A DNA stretch of 9,860 nucleotides from an uncultured Marinilabiliaceae bacterium (GCA_905235955.1 CAJONN010000084.1:1-9860), one strand, 5' to 3'; shown: positions 1 through 7,376, counted from the first letter of the stretch. The notes: generated from the sequence alone by a model not told the origin. Translations and numbers: made by a program.

Positions 1-4
1 GGAA

Positions 5-31
5 AAACTCTCTATTTTACGTAGAGAGTTT
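5..31. terminator. Terminator-like hairpin at the left edge
   Basis: A perfect 10-bp stem (AAACTCTCTA, 5-14, with TAGAGAGTTT, 22-31) closes a 7-nt loop. Read leftward the stem runs into TTTTT; read rightward it is followed by the AT-rich TATAAATG without a true T-run. It most likely ends a gene that lies outside the window on the left. The leftward symporter gene stops 455 bases away, too far for this to be its main terminator. Confidence 0.45.
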
Positions 32-179
32 ATAAATGTTAAGGAATGTTTTGTTAATTCTGTTTTTTTAGGATGGCAAATTTATTATTTGCTACAATGA
101 GTTTTATTTTTTTACTCAAGTTTTGCAAGTATGAATGTACTACAAACAAATTTCCAAACACGACTTTTTCATTAGTCTT

Positions 180-285
180 TTACTTTTTATTTGGCTACGC
201 CGAACTTTGTTTCGCTTCGCTCAATCATCTTCGGGTTTGTGCCGACAGACTCAACGATGATTGAGCGTAGCGAAATAAAAAGTAA
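180..285. repeat. Large imperfect inverted repeat inside copy A
   Basis: Two nested pairs of arms can form a long cruciform or RNA hairpin. The outer arms 180-192 and 273-285 match perfectly over 13 bp. The inner arms 210-229 and 256-275 match over 19 of 20 bp (TTTCGCTTCGCTCAATCATC). The inner and outer arms share three bases at 273-275, so they compete slightly. A bulge at 193-209 contains GGCTACGCC. This is part of the segment present only in the long copy. Confidence 0.7.
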
Positions 286-318
286 CAAAAAGAACTCGTC
301 GCTGTTGCCACTCTGCTA

Positions 319-349
319 AAAATTATCTTCGCTTCGCTACGATAATTTT
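319..349. repeat. Second hairpin inside copy A
   Basis: The 9-bp arms AAAATTATC (319-327) and GATAATTTT (341-349) enclose a 13-nt loop containing CTTCGCTTCGC, which shares the TTCGCTTCGCT word with the larger inverted repeat at 180-285. The rightward arm ends in TTTT, so it could act as a weak terminator, but no gene precedes it. Confidence 0.5.
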
Positions 350-485
350 CTTAACGCTCCGTGCCAAAGGCGACAACCGCGAGGTGAAAATCGGGTTCCG
401 TGCTAATTGTTGGAAGGCAATTTGTTGGCTATTTGTTGGGTATATTTCTTTCGCCCATTTTCAGGGCTTATTTTCTGTGCATTTT

Positions 486-1955
486 TCACTTGCGAAACTT
501 GAGATGATCAGAAATTTTCTTTGATGACAATAAAATGCCACAAAATGTCAGAGCGCCATTGAGCAAAAGCAGTTCGTAGCCAAATATATAGCCAGCATAA
601 TGGCTACACCAATAGCTCACAGCATAGCACACTAAGGGCGAAGCTATGGCTATAAAAGGCACAAGTTTGTCGTTGGCGTGTCGTTGGTGGATAAACATAC
701 CAAAGGCAAACATACCTAACAACGGGCCATAGGTATATCCGGCCAAAACAAATATGGCATCTATAATGTTCGGATTGTCAACAGCTTTGAAGAGCAAAAT
801 GAAGAGTACGAAGATTGTCATCATTGATATATGCACCACTTTGCGAATGTTTTCACGGCTTAGTGGTAAATGCTTTTCGCTGCGTTTCTCTATCTCTAAA
901 ATGTCGATGCAAAAACTCGTTGTAAGCGCCGTCATGGCTGAGTCGGCACTTGAAAATGCACTCGACACAATGCCTATCGTAAAGAATATGAGCACTGTTT
1001 GCCCCATTATGCCAGAGGCTACAAAGTCAGGCAATAGTCGGTCGCCAGCTTGTGGCAGTGGAAGCCCATTTTTCTCGTAGAGCATAAGCAATATTACGCC
1101 AAGCGATAAACATACAAAATTGACCGGGATGAAGAGAAATGCTGAGGTGCACATATCTTTTTGTGCTGATGGCAAGTCTTTGCAGGTGAGGTTTTTCTGC
1201 ATCATATCTTGGTCGAGTCCGGTCATTACTATAACTATGAATATGCCACTGACAAATTGCTTCCAAAAGTTGGTGCGACTGCTCATATCGCCAAAGTCGA
1301 ATATTTGTCCGTGTGGGTGAGATAACACTATTTTTACTGATTCGCTGAAGTTGTAACCAAGCATGTTGGCGGCTTCGTTGAAGATGAGCACCAGTGTGAT
1401 GAGAAAAAATGTGGTTTGCAACACATCAGTCCAAACTAGTGTTTTGATACCACTTTTGCGCGTATAGAGCCAAATGAGTATCAGGGTGCTAACAACGGTA
1501 ACTATGTATGGCACACCAAGTTCGTCGAGTACGTAGTTTTGCAACACTATGCATACCAAATAGAGGCGTGCTGCCGCACCTGTGAGTTTTGAAATGAGAA
1601 AAAATGCCGCACCTGTTTTGTAGCTACGTTTGCCAAGTTTTTGTCCCAAATAGGTATAGATGGAGGTGAGATGATTTTTGTAATATATTGGCAATAAGAC
1701 AAATGCTACAGCCGCATAGCCCAATATGTAGCCAAAGCATATTTGCATATAGGTCATGTTGACGCTTGCAACCATGCCGGGCACACTGATAAATGTAACG
1801 CCAGAGAGCGATGCGCCTACCATGCCAAATGCCACAAGTAGCCACGGCGATTGCCTATTGCCTCTGAAAAATTCATCGTTGCTACCTTTGCCTACAAAGT
1901 GCGATATGATGAGCAGAAGTGCAAAATAGGCTATTGTTGTTATCAGAATCAGCAT
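486..1955 (-). CDS. Sodium:solute symporter family protein (SSS)
   Basis: A 489-residue, very hydrophobic inner-membrane protein of the length usual for the SSS family, which couples import of a small solute to the sodium gradient. Family landmarks are visible: an N-terminal helix (3-22), FFRGNRQSPWLL (29-40) leading into the first core helix with GASLSGVTF, GIKTLVWTDVLQ (169-180), the loop GLDQDMMQKNL (246-256), and the serine-rich helix SSAFSSADS (331-339) where the family binds Na+. The substrate cannot be read from the sequence. The gene follows recO after 45 bases on the same strand, so the two are probably co-transcribed. The final five codons (LKFRK) and the stop lie inside the terminal repeat of element A, so the native C-terminus may have been replaced. 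The tail is cytosolic-looking, so the change is probably tolerated. Confidence 0.9.
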   Translation of the reverse strand: MLILITTIAYFALLLIISHFVGKGSNDEFFRGNRQSPWLLVAFGMVGASLSGVTFISVPGMVASVNMTYMQICFGYILGYAAVAFVLLPIYYKNHLTSIYTYLGQKLGKRSYKTGAAFFLISKLTGAAARLYLVCIVLQNYVLDELGVPYIVTVVSTLILIWLYTRKSGIKTLVWTDVLQTTFFLITLVLIFNEAANMLGYNFSESVKIVLSHPHGQIFDFGDMSSRTNFWKQFVSGIFIVIVMTGLDQDMMQKNLTCKDLPSAQKDMCTSAFLFIPVNFVCLSLGVILLMLYEKNGLPLPQAGDRLLPDFVASGIMGQTVLIFFTIGIVSSAFSSADSAMTALTTSFCIDILEIEKRSEKHLPLSRENIRKVVHISMMTIFVLFILLFKAVDNPNIIDAIFVLAGYTYGPLLGMFAFGMFIHQRHANDKLVPFIAIASPLVCYAVSYWCSHYAGYIFGYELLLLNGALTFCGILLSSKKISDHLKFRK

Positions 1956-2000
1956 TTTTGTATGTTTTAAATTTTTTGTGTGGAGTTCTGTTACTTTTGT

Positions 2001-2729
2001 TTATGCTATTTGTGCCAATACCGATGCTGCATTTAGTCCGCTAAAGCTGGGTATGTGGAGTGTGTAGAATTGCTCCATAAGTGCTATCATGCGTTGGCGC
2101 TGAAGTCGGTTGAGCTGTGTAGAGGCTAAGTTGTCGAGCGACAAACGACTGAGTATGAGCCATAGTTCAATATCTGAACCGCTGATAATGTGTCTGTGCA
2201 GTGGCATTTGGGTAGCAAAACAACCTTCGACCATGTCAAACACTCTACCAGTTGCACAACTTACATCGGGTTCAAAGCCAAGTAGGCGCATTAGTTTCCA
2301 CATAAAATATAGGTGAAAATTATATTCGCCACCAATGCCTTCATCAAGCACAAGCACTGAATTGCGCACAAACAGATAGGTCTGCTCGTCGGCAACCGAA
2401 CTGCGCAAGCTCTTGAGCAAAAGCTCTGTAACAAATAGTCCGATGCTGCGCTTTATTGGGTCGAATGGCAGATACATAAGTGGCTTGCTTACATGCACTT
2501 CAGTGAGTTTTTGCACAGTGGCTCGTTGGCTATGCACTGCCTCTATGTCAACAATGCTAAGTGGTTGCATAAGTGGCAAAACGCTACGCCTATTGCGTCC
2601 CGTGAGCTTCAGCATATAGCTCTGTTGCCCAGCAACTTGCGTAAGTATGCTGACGATGATGCCATTGTCGCCATACTTGATGCAACTCAGAACTATTCCT
2701 TCGGTTTTTATGTTGTTGCCCGATGCCAT
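2001..2729 (-). CDS. recO: DNA repair protein RecO
   Basis: RecO works with RecR and RecF to load RecA onto SSB-coated single-stranded DNA during gap repair. With the start at 2729 (MASGNNIKTEGIVL) the product is 242 residues, the normal RecO size. The N-terminal OB-fold spans about 6-80 (TEGIVLSCIKYGDNGIIVSILT at its start), followed by a helical domain with the family signature GFEPD (151-155) and a C-terminal HIPSFSGLNAASVL (225-238). The four zinc-binding cysteines of some RecO proteins are absent. An in-frame ATG at 2888 would add 53 residues, but those are encoded by repeat element B and an AT-rich leader, so I reject it. The symporter gene follows after 45 bases. Confidence 0.9.
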   Translation of the reverse strand: MASGNNIKTEGIVLSCIKYGDNGIIVSILTQVAGQQSYMLKLTGRNRRSVLPLMQPLSIVDIEAVHSQRATVQKLTEVHVSKPLMYLPFDPIKRSIGLFVTELLLKSLRSSVADEQTYLFVRNSVLVLDEGIGGEYNFHLYFMWKLMRLLGFEPDVSCATGRVFDMVEGCFATQMPLHRHIISGSDIELWLILSRLSLDNLASTQLNRLQRQRMIALMEQFYTLHIPSFSGLNAASVLAQIA

Positions 2730-2748
2730 TTGTAGTTTTTTTGCGATG

Positions 2749-2756
2749 CAAAAATC
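2749..2756 (-). promoter_or_regulatory. Possible -7 box for recO
   Basis: Read leftward this is GATTTTTG, seven of eight matches to the Bacteroidota -7 consensus TAnnTTTG. It lies about 20 bases upstream of the recO ATG, giving a very short leader. No clear TTG -33 box is seen at the expected distance. Confidence 0.35.
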
Positions 2757-2819
2757 GGTATTATTTCTATTTTTGTTGTTAAGTAGCGTTCTATTAATTC
2801 TAATTTTTTTTATTTTGTT

Positions 2820-2966
2820 CTCAAGTTTCGTAAGTAAAGTAGCCCCGAAATGGCGAAAGAAATACAACAAAAAAATGTCTTCCAACAATAAGCACGGAAC
2901 CCGATTTTCACCTAATGAAAAAACCGTGTTTGGAAATTTAGTACATTTCTACTTGCGAAACTTGAG
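2820..2966 (+). repeat. MITE-like repeat element, copy B (147 bp)
   Basis: The terminal inverted repeats are CTCAAGTTTCGTAAGTA (2820-2836) and the complement of CTCAAGTTTCGCAAGTA (2950-2966), matching at 16 of 17 positions. Inside, AGCACGGAACCCGAT and CCTAATGAAAAAACCGTG match the two outer parts of element A in the opposite orientation, joined directly with A's central 200 bases missing. It fills most of the gap between the divergent recO and DUF1653 genes. It has the same length as copy D. Confidence 0.75.
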
Positions 2967-3002
2967 TAATTGATAGAAATAGCTCTAAAAAAACAATAAA
3001 AT

Positions 3003-3455
3003 ATGCAATATTATAAACATTATAAAGGCAATGTGTATAGGCTTATAGCTGAAGCCCGACACAGTGAAACGCTTGAAGAGATGGTGGTGTATGAAGCTAT
3101 GTATGGCAACCATGATATTTGGGTGCGTCCCAAGAAGATGTTTTTTGAAAATGTAACATTGTCTGACGGACAAAAGGTGCCACGTTTTGCTCCATGCAAC
3201 GAGCCAACCTCTACATTGCCAGATATTTCGCAAGCAGTAGATGTGCTACTCAAGCATTTCAAAGACAAAGGTTATGTTGCTGAAGATTTTTCGGGCGGCT
3301 GCTCGCTATGCGGCGAACGCAACGATTTTGCTCTCGACATAATAGATATGCGCCTCAACGACTTAATTCCTGATATCGAAAGCTCTAAGCGTGAGGCTGT
3401 TGCATTGCAAATATATAATGAGATTCATAGAAGAATGGAGGCTGAGGAGTTTTGA
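3003..3455 (+). CDS. DUF1653 domain protein with a C-terminal cysteine-containing extension
   Basis: A 150-residue soluble protein. Residues 4-62 are a clear DUF1653 domain: YKHYKGNVYRLI, ARHSETLEEMVVYEAMYG, IWVRPKKMFFENV and the ending GQKVPRF. DUF1653 is a small beta-rich domain of unknown function, often encoded as a stand-alone protein of 60-80 residues. Here about 85 further residues follow, with a conspicuous CSLCGE (100-105) and a charged helical tail. The CxxC pair could bind metal with other ligands or be redox-active; I cannot tell which. The ATG at 3003 follows an A-rich leader and immediately precedes the domain. The gene is isolated on its strand, divergent from recO and convergent with the TPR gene. 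No clear terminator is visible in the 72 bases after it. Confidence 0.85.
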   Translation: MQYYKHYKGNVYRLIAEARHSETLEEMVVYEAMYGNHDIWVRPKKMFFENVTLSDGQKVPRFAPCNEPTSTLPDISQAVDVLLKHFKDKGYVAEDFSGGCSLCGERNDFALDIIDMRLNDLIPDIESSKREAVALQIYNEIHRRMEAEEF

Positions 3456-3527
3456 GATTTGATTGGAAGGTTTAGAAGTCGCGAACTGACTCAACACGCA
3501 ACACATTTCTGTCGTCATTTTGGTAAC

Positions 3528-4844
3528 CTATTTTCTTCTCTGCAAACTGACGATAAGTGCAACGCATAGTGCTATAGCTGCAACTATGGCACTGATGGCT
3601 ATAGTTGTCCAACGTTTTGTTGCTTCTTGTTCTGCTTTGAGAGCATTGCTCATTTGGTCAGCATTCATTTTTACACTTAGCTCTTGTGTAGATGTAGTGG
3701 TGCATTGTTTTACTATTGTGTCAGCCAACTCTTGTAGGCGCTTCACTATGCTATATGCATCGTCGCTTATTAAGCCAGCTTCGTAGTGTATTTCAATGCG
3801 TTTTTTGATGTAGTAATATTCATTGTCTGACGAACTCATAGTGTTGAATCGCCTAATTACGCTATCGTTGAATGCCAAAGCTTTTTCATATTCGCCTATC
3901 ATTTGGTAGTAGTCAGCTTTGGCAGCATAAAACTCATAACTACGTGATTTGATTTGTGCCGATACTGCATATATGCTATCGAGCGAACGAATGATGCTAC
4001 TCGCATTCTCTATGTCGTGCTGTTTTATGGCCACATTGAGTCTGCCACATTTTACTATAAAGTTGTAAAACAAGACGTTTTCTTTAGTAATATCGGCTGG
4101 GTGATTATACTTTTTGGTATACTCTATAAATTGTTTTATCTCTTGCTCAAACCTGCATATATATTTATTTAGTTCGTCGGTACCGCCCTCTATTTCAGCA
4201 ATTTGCCCCATGTTGTAATATCTGATGTAAGCTACGTCGATAAAGTTTGTATAGAGTTCAGCACTATGTTGCTTACACATGTCAAGTGCCTGATCAATGA
4301 AGGTGTTAGCTTGCTCATATTGTTTGCTCAAGAAGCATGCTACCGACATCAATTTGAGTGAAGTAACATATATTTGCAACCCTTCAGTAAGTTGTTTTTG
4401 GGGTAAATCTTTGTTTTCTATAATATCTTTAACTGACTGATATATAGGCTGTAGTGTGCTCATGCAACGTTCAGTCTGTCCCACCATCAGATATGCTGAT
4501 GCTTTTTGTATCAAGATATTGTCAAATTGGAGTGGGCAGATGGTTTTGATGTCAGTATGCTCTTCGATGCTATCAGCAAAGGCTATGGTTCGGTCATACA
4601 TTGCCATAGCTAAATAAGCTCTGGTTTTTAGATTGTATGCCTTGCATATATATTCGATATTGTTGTATTGTATGGCTTTGTGAATCAGATAGTTGCTTTT
4701 GACAATGCCTATTGGCGTAGCAAAAGTACTAACGCATTTTTGCATTATTGTATCCAACTCTGCTACATGATTTTGCGCCGATGTACAATGGCAAGCAATA
4801 ATGCCCAAAGCAATTATTATTGTTTTTATGTAAGTTTTTAGCAT
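3528..4844 (-). CDS. TPR-type exported protein with C-terminal membrane helix (kinase-less sensor-like)
   Basis: 438 residues. A signal peptide is clear at 1-24 (MLKTYIKTIIIALG... ending TSAQ), which is why I start at 4844; an in-frame ATG at 4904 would add 20 residues ahead of it and begins inside a hairpin. Most of the rest is paired helices with degenerate TPR spacing (for example 165-200 with FLSKQYEQANTFIDQAL and 305-335 with YQMIGEYEKALAFND). A polar helix at about 385-411 leads into one membrane segment (412-434) and a short basic tail, SLQRRK. This is the layout of the periplasmic half of Bacteroidota TPR histidine kinases and TPR-LuxR regulators, but the protein ends where the cytoplasmic output domain would begin. 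Only 72 bases separate it from the convergent DUF1653 gene, with no room for a lost kinase. The function is unknown; it could be a truncated sensor or a stand-alone scaffold. Confidence 0.8.
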   Translation of the reverse strand: MLKTYIKTIIIALGIIACHCTSAQNHVAELDTIMQKCVSTFATPIGIVKSNYLIHKAIQYNNIEYICKAYNLKTRAYLAMAMYDRTIAFADSIEEHTDIKTICPLQFDNILIQKASAYLMVGQTERCMSTLQPIYQSVKDIIENKDLPQKQLTEGLQIYVTSLKLMSVACFLSKQYEQANTFIDQALDMCKQHSAELYTNFIDVAYIRYYNMGQIAEIEGGTDELNKYICRFEQEIKQFIEYTKKYNHPADITKENVLFYNFIVKCGRLNVAIKQHDIENASSIIRSLDSIYAVSAQIKSRSYEFYAAKADYYQMIGEYEKALAFNDSVIRRFNTMSSSDNEYYYIKKRIEIHYEAGLISDDAYSIVKRLQELADTIVKQCTTTSTQELSVKMNADQMSNALKAEQEATKRWTTIAISAIVAAIALCVALIVSLQRRK

Positions 4845-4883
4845 AATAAAAGCAATTATCCACTTAAATAAGACAGAAAAAAT

Positions 4884-4918
4884 AATTCCACCAAAAACTA
4901 TCACAGTTTGATGGAATT
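4884..4918. terminator. Strong terminator-like hairpin in the TPR gene leader
   Basis: The arms AATTCCACCAAAAACT and AGTTTGATGGAATT pair around a 5-nt loop, with a two-base bulge and one possible G-U pair. Rightward it is followed by a T-run (4917-4921, TTTTT) and leftward by TTATTTTTT. It lies 40 bases upstream of the TPR start, between two divergent genes, so it does not follow any gene. It may be an attenuator in the TPR leader, or block transcription crossing between the divergent genes. Confidence 0.5.
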
Positions 4919-5042
4919 TTTCTATATGTATGTGCGAACTTTCTCTGTCTTGTTTATTGTTAAGGGTATATGTTGATTAACTGATCAGTCGAAGTATACG
5001 ATAGTTTGAAGAATAAGTTTGCAATTTTTGTGAAAAAAATAT

Positions 5043-5163
5043 CTCAAGTTTCGCAATGTGAGTAGCTCCGAAGGAGCGAAAGAATAATAACGCACAATTG
5101 CAATCGCTCTTTCGCCCTTTCTGGCTCTTATTTTGCATTACATTTCTACTTGCAAAACATGAG
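5043..5163 (+). repeat. MITE-like repeat element, copy C (121 bp, divergent)
   Basis: It begins CTCAAGTTTCGCAATGTGAG and ends with the complement of CTCATGTTTTGCAAGTAG. The interior AGTAGCTCCGAAGGAGCGAAAG closely resembles copy D (GCAGCCCCGAAGGAGCGAAAG) and contains a perfect GCTCC-GAA-GGAGC hairpin (5065-5077). The right half carries GCCCTTTCTGGCTCTTATTTT, similar to the GCCCATTTTCAGGGCTTATTTT of copy A. It is the shortest and most diverged copy. Its right end abuts the menB promoter. With the hairpin at 4884-4918 it accounts for most of the 359-base gap between genes. Confidence 0.65.
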
Positions 5164-5177
5164 AAATTGTATCTTTG
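5150..5177 (+). promoter_or_regulatory. menB promoter, Bacteroidota type
   Basis: TATCTTTG (5170-5177) is a perfect match to the -7 consensus TAnnTTTG. A TTG at 5150-5152, 17 bases upstream, can serve as the -33 element; it lies in the terminal repeat of element C. Transcription would start near 5182-5186, giving a leader of about 20 bases before the ATG at 5204. Confidence 0.65.
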
Positions 5178-5203
5178 CGCAAAAAGAAAAACAACAACCC
5201 AAA

Positions 5204-6019
5204 ATGAGAGAGTGGACAAAAATAAAAGATTATGAAGAGATTATCTTCGACTTCTACAACGGCATAGCCCGCATCACAATCAACCGCGAACGTTATCGCA
5301 ACGCATTCACACCACTCACAGTGGCTGAGATGAGCGACGCCTTACTCTATTGCCGCGAATGTGCTGATGTGAGTGTAGTTGTGCTCACTGGTGCTGGCGA
5401 CAAGGCCTTCTGTTCAGGTGGCGACATGCACGTGAAGGGGCGCGGTGGCTACGTAGGTGGCGATGGTGTGCCACGCCTCAATGTGCTCGATGTGCAAAAG
5501 CAAATACGTTCACTTCCAAAGCCTGTCATAGCAGCTGTCAACGGCTTTGCCATCGGTGGCGGACATGTACTCCATGTGGTATGCGACCTTACCATAGCTT
5601 CTGACAATGCCCGTTTCGGACAAACCGGACCGCGTGTGGGCTCGTTCGACGCTGGTTTTGGCTCGTCATATTTAGCTCGTATCGTCGGACAGAAAAAAGC
5701 TCGCGAAATATGGTTCTTGTGTAAGCAATATACCGCTCAGGAGGCACTCGAAATGGGGCTTGTAAACAAAGTTGTGCCACTTAGCAAACTTGAAGATGAA
5801 TATGTAGAGTGGGCTGAAACTATGATGCAACATAGTCCGCTTGCACTGCGCATGATAAAAGCAGGCCTCAATGCCGAACTCGATGGGCAAGCTGGCATAC
5901 AAGAGTTGGCTGGCGATGCTACTATGCTCTATTATCTGACCGACGAAGCACAAGAGGGCGGAAAGGCTTTCTTGGAAAAACGCAAACCACGTTTCAACGA
6001 TTATCCAAAGTTGCCATGA
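5204..6019 (+). CDS. menB: 1,4-dihydroxy-2-naphthoyl-CoA synthase (MenB)
   Basis: A crotonase-fold enzyme of the menaquinone pathway, converting o-succinylbenzoyl-CoA to 1,4-dihydroxy-2-naphthoyl-CoA in the cytoplasm. It has 271 residues, matching the usual MenB length. Visible features are the CoA/oxyanion-hole loop [14 protein letters not shown] (70-83), GFAIGGGH (114-121), and the MenB-specific [20 protein letters not shown] (140-159) with the conserved S147 and D149, followed by the C-terminal tyrosine region [12 protein letters not shown]. Glycine 142 in QTGP is the type I, bicarbonate-dependent form; type II enzymes have Asp there. The start at 5204 (MREW) follows a perfect promoter; an in-frame ATG at 5150 lies in repeat DNA upstream of that promoter and is rejected. 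No other men gene is in the window. DUF2851 and phosphatase genes follow on the same strand. Confidence 0.95.
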   Translation: MREWTKIKDYEEIIFDFYNGIARITINRERYRNAFTPLTVAEMSDALLYCRECADVSVVVLTGAGDKAFCSGGDMHVKGRGGYVGGDGVPRLNVLDVQKQIRSLPKPVIAAVNGFAIGGGHVLHVVCDLTIASDNARFGQTGPRVGSFDAGFGSSYLARIVGQKKAREIWFLCKQYTAQEALEMGLVNKVVPLSKLEDEYVEWAETMMQHSPLALRMIKAGLNAELDGQAGIQELAGDATMLYYLTDEAQEGGKAFLEKRKPRFNDYPKLP

Positions 6020-6026
6020 TTCGTTA

Positions 6027-6079
6027 GTTGTAAGTTTTGAGTTATAAGTTGTAAGTTATAAGTTATAAGTTTTAAGTTT
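6027..6079 (+). repeat. Heptanucleotide tandem repeat (GTTATAA)n
   Basis: Seven consecutive 7-bp units and a partial eighth fill the gap between menB and the DUF2851 gene: GTTGTAA, GTTTTGA, GTTATAA, GTTGTAA, GTTATAA, GTTATAA, GTTTTAA, GTTT. All keep the GTT start. The array ends one base before GGGGGA, which lies just before the DUF2851 ATG. Such an array can change length by replication slippage and would alter spacing in the leader, not the protein. Confidence 0.85.
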
Positions 6080-6088
6080 GGGGGAATT

Positions 6089-7366
6089 ATGACCGAAAAA
6101 TTTTTCCAATATATTTGGCAATATCGCCTCTTCTATCCCAATAATATGAAGGTAGAGCAAACGGGCGAAACTATTGAGGTCATCAACCCCGGACAGCTCA
6201 ATACTGATGCCGGACCAGATTTTTTCAACGCACAAATAAAAATAGGCAACACTCTTTGGGCAGGCAATGTAGAGTTGCACCTCAAACCATCTGACTGGTA
6301 TCTGCATAAACATCAGCAAGATGCAGCCTACGACAATGTTATACTACACGTAGTAGCCGAGTCAAGCAACAAACCTGCCATCACAAGCAAAGGTAGAGAA
6401 GTGCCCGAAGTAATATTGCGCTTCCCCGACGAACTAAAACAACGCTTCGACGCTATTAGCAACAACCATTCGGTTATCAGATGCGGCAACCTCATCGGAC
6501 AACTCACTTCGCTCGATCGCAACTCATGGATAGATAGGCTGTTGGCTGAACGTTTCGAACAACGACAGCAAATGGTAGAGAGCTACATAGCTGAAACTAA
6601 TTGCGATTGGGACCAGATATTCTTCATCTTGCTATGTCGCGCAATGGGCTTTGTAGTCAATGCCGAACCAATGCAATATTTGGCACGCCACACACCCATC
6701 AAGGTTTTGCTCAAGCATTGCAACACACTGCAAATGGAAGCCATACTCTTTGGACAAGCCGGACTTTTGCCCGCCTCACCGCCCGACGAATATAGCGCTA
6801 CACTGCTCAGAGAATACAACCTGCTGAAGGTGAAGTTCAGCCTCCGACCAATGGATGGTAGCGAGTGGAAATGGCTCAGGCTCCGACCAAGCAACTTCCC
6901 TACCATACGCCTATCGCAAATAGCCGCCATCATAGCGCGCGTGCCGGGTAACTTCGAAAGTGCCTTTGCCACAACCAATGTACATAGCATAATAGAGCAA
7001 CTCAACGTGTCAGCATCTGATTATTGGAGCACTCATTACCAGTTTGGCAAAGAGGGCTCATCGGCAAGCAAAACATTGGGATTGCAGTCGCGCAGACTAA
7101 TAGTTATCAACGCCGTAGTGCCGCTACTCTTTGCCTACGCACGCCGACGTGGCAACCATACTGAACAGCTCAACATAGTTAGCATGCTTAGCTTCTTGCC
7201 AGTAGAAAAAAATAGCCGGCTGAGCGAATGGCAACAATATGGCATCAGTCCGCAGCACGAAGGCGAAGCACAAGCCCTCTTGCTACTCTACAAAGAGTAT
7301 TGCCAAAAGCACAAATGCCTCGTCTGCCGATGGGGACATTGCGTTTTGGCAGGGCATAAACTATAA
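6089..7366 (+). CDS. DUF2851 family protein
   Basis: A 425-residue soluble protein of the DUF2851 family, widespread in Bacteroidota and of unknown function. Its N-terminal block is strongly characteristic: IEVINPGQLNTDAGPDFFNA (29-48), TLWAGNVELHLKPSDW (55-70) and YDNVILHVV (81-89). The central region contains WLRLRPSNFPTIRLSQIA, and the C-terminus ends in a cysteine cluster CLVCRWGHC (410-418). The arrangement PD..., VExH and SDW is reminiscent of nuclease-like cores, but I have no direct proof of activity. The full family length is present. It starts 69 bases after menB, past the heptamer array, with GGGGGA four bases before the ATG. The phosphatase gene begins 10 bases after its stop, indicating one transcript. 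Confidence 0.9.
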   Translation: MTEKFFQYIWQYRLFYPNNMKVEQTGETIEVINPGQLNTDAGPDFFNAQIKIGNTLWAGNVELHLKPSDWYLHKHQQDAAYDNVILHVVAESSNKPAITSKGREVPEVILRFPDELKQRFDAISNNHSVIRCGNLIGQLTSLDRNSWIDRLLAERFEQRQQMVESYIAETNCDWDQIFFILLCRAMGFVVNAEPMQYLARHTPIKVLLKHCNTLQMEAILFGQAGLLPASPPDEYSATLLREYNLLKVKFSLRPMDGSEWKWLRLRPSNFPTIRLSQIAAIIARVPGNFESAFATTNVHSIIEQLNVSASDYWSTHYQFGKEGSSASKTLGLQSRRLIVINAVVPLLFAYARRRGNHTEQLNIVSMLSFLPVEKNSRLSEWQQYGISPQHEGEAQALLLLYKEYCQKHKCLVCRWGHCVLAGHKL

Positions 7367-7376
7367 CACTTCAACA

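Larger units (their letters stand above)
115..503 (-). repeat. MITE-like repeat element, copy A (long form)
   Basis: The element is bounded by inverted ends: CTCAAGTTTTGCAAGTA at 115 and the complement of CTCAAGTTTCGCAAGTG ending at 503. Its outer parts (about 115-176 and 378-470) match, in reverse complement, the two halves of the copy at 2820-2966, including the segment ATCGGGTTCCGTGCT. Between those halves copy A carries about 200 extra bases that the other copies lack. I see no target-site duplication and no transposase. The right end runs into the 3' end of the symporter gene. Short open frames inside it (for example 73-264, which begins upstream of it) look spurious, so I annotate no gene here. 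Apart from this element and the hairpin at 5-31 I see nothing in 1-485. Confidence 0.75.

Noticed and set aside
73..264. A 63-residue open frame
   Set aside because: It runs into repeat element A and through its foldback; composition and lack of a start context suggest it is not a gene.
279..524. An 81-codon open frame through element A and into the symporter 3' end
   Set aside because: It has no ATG near its beginning, is made of repeat sequence, and overlaps the symporter antisense; probably chance openness in a repeat.
2730..2888. Longer RecO start adding 53 residues
   Set aside because: The addition is encoded by repeat B and an AT-rich leader, and RecO without it already has full length.
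3456..3527. Kinase remnant or terminator between the convergent DUF1653 and TPR genes
   Set aside because: Only 72 bases; no stem with a T-run and no recognisable coding remnant.
5150..5203. Earlier in-frame menB start
   Set aside because: It lies upstream of the perfect -7 box, in repeat DNA, and the added residues do not resemble MenB.
6583..7005. Antisense 140-residue open frame in the DUF2851 gene
   Set aside because: It is opposite a well-recognised gene, has no family features, and is explained by codon composition.
7239..7376. Earlier phosphatase start overlapping the DUF2851 gene
   Set aside because: The extra 46 residues are an out-of-frame reading of the DUF2851 3' end; the catalytic loop is at its usual position from 7377.
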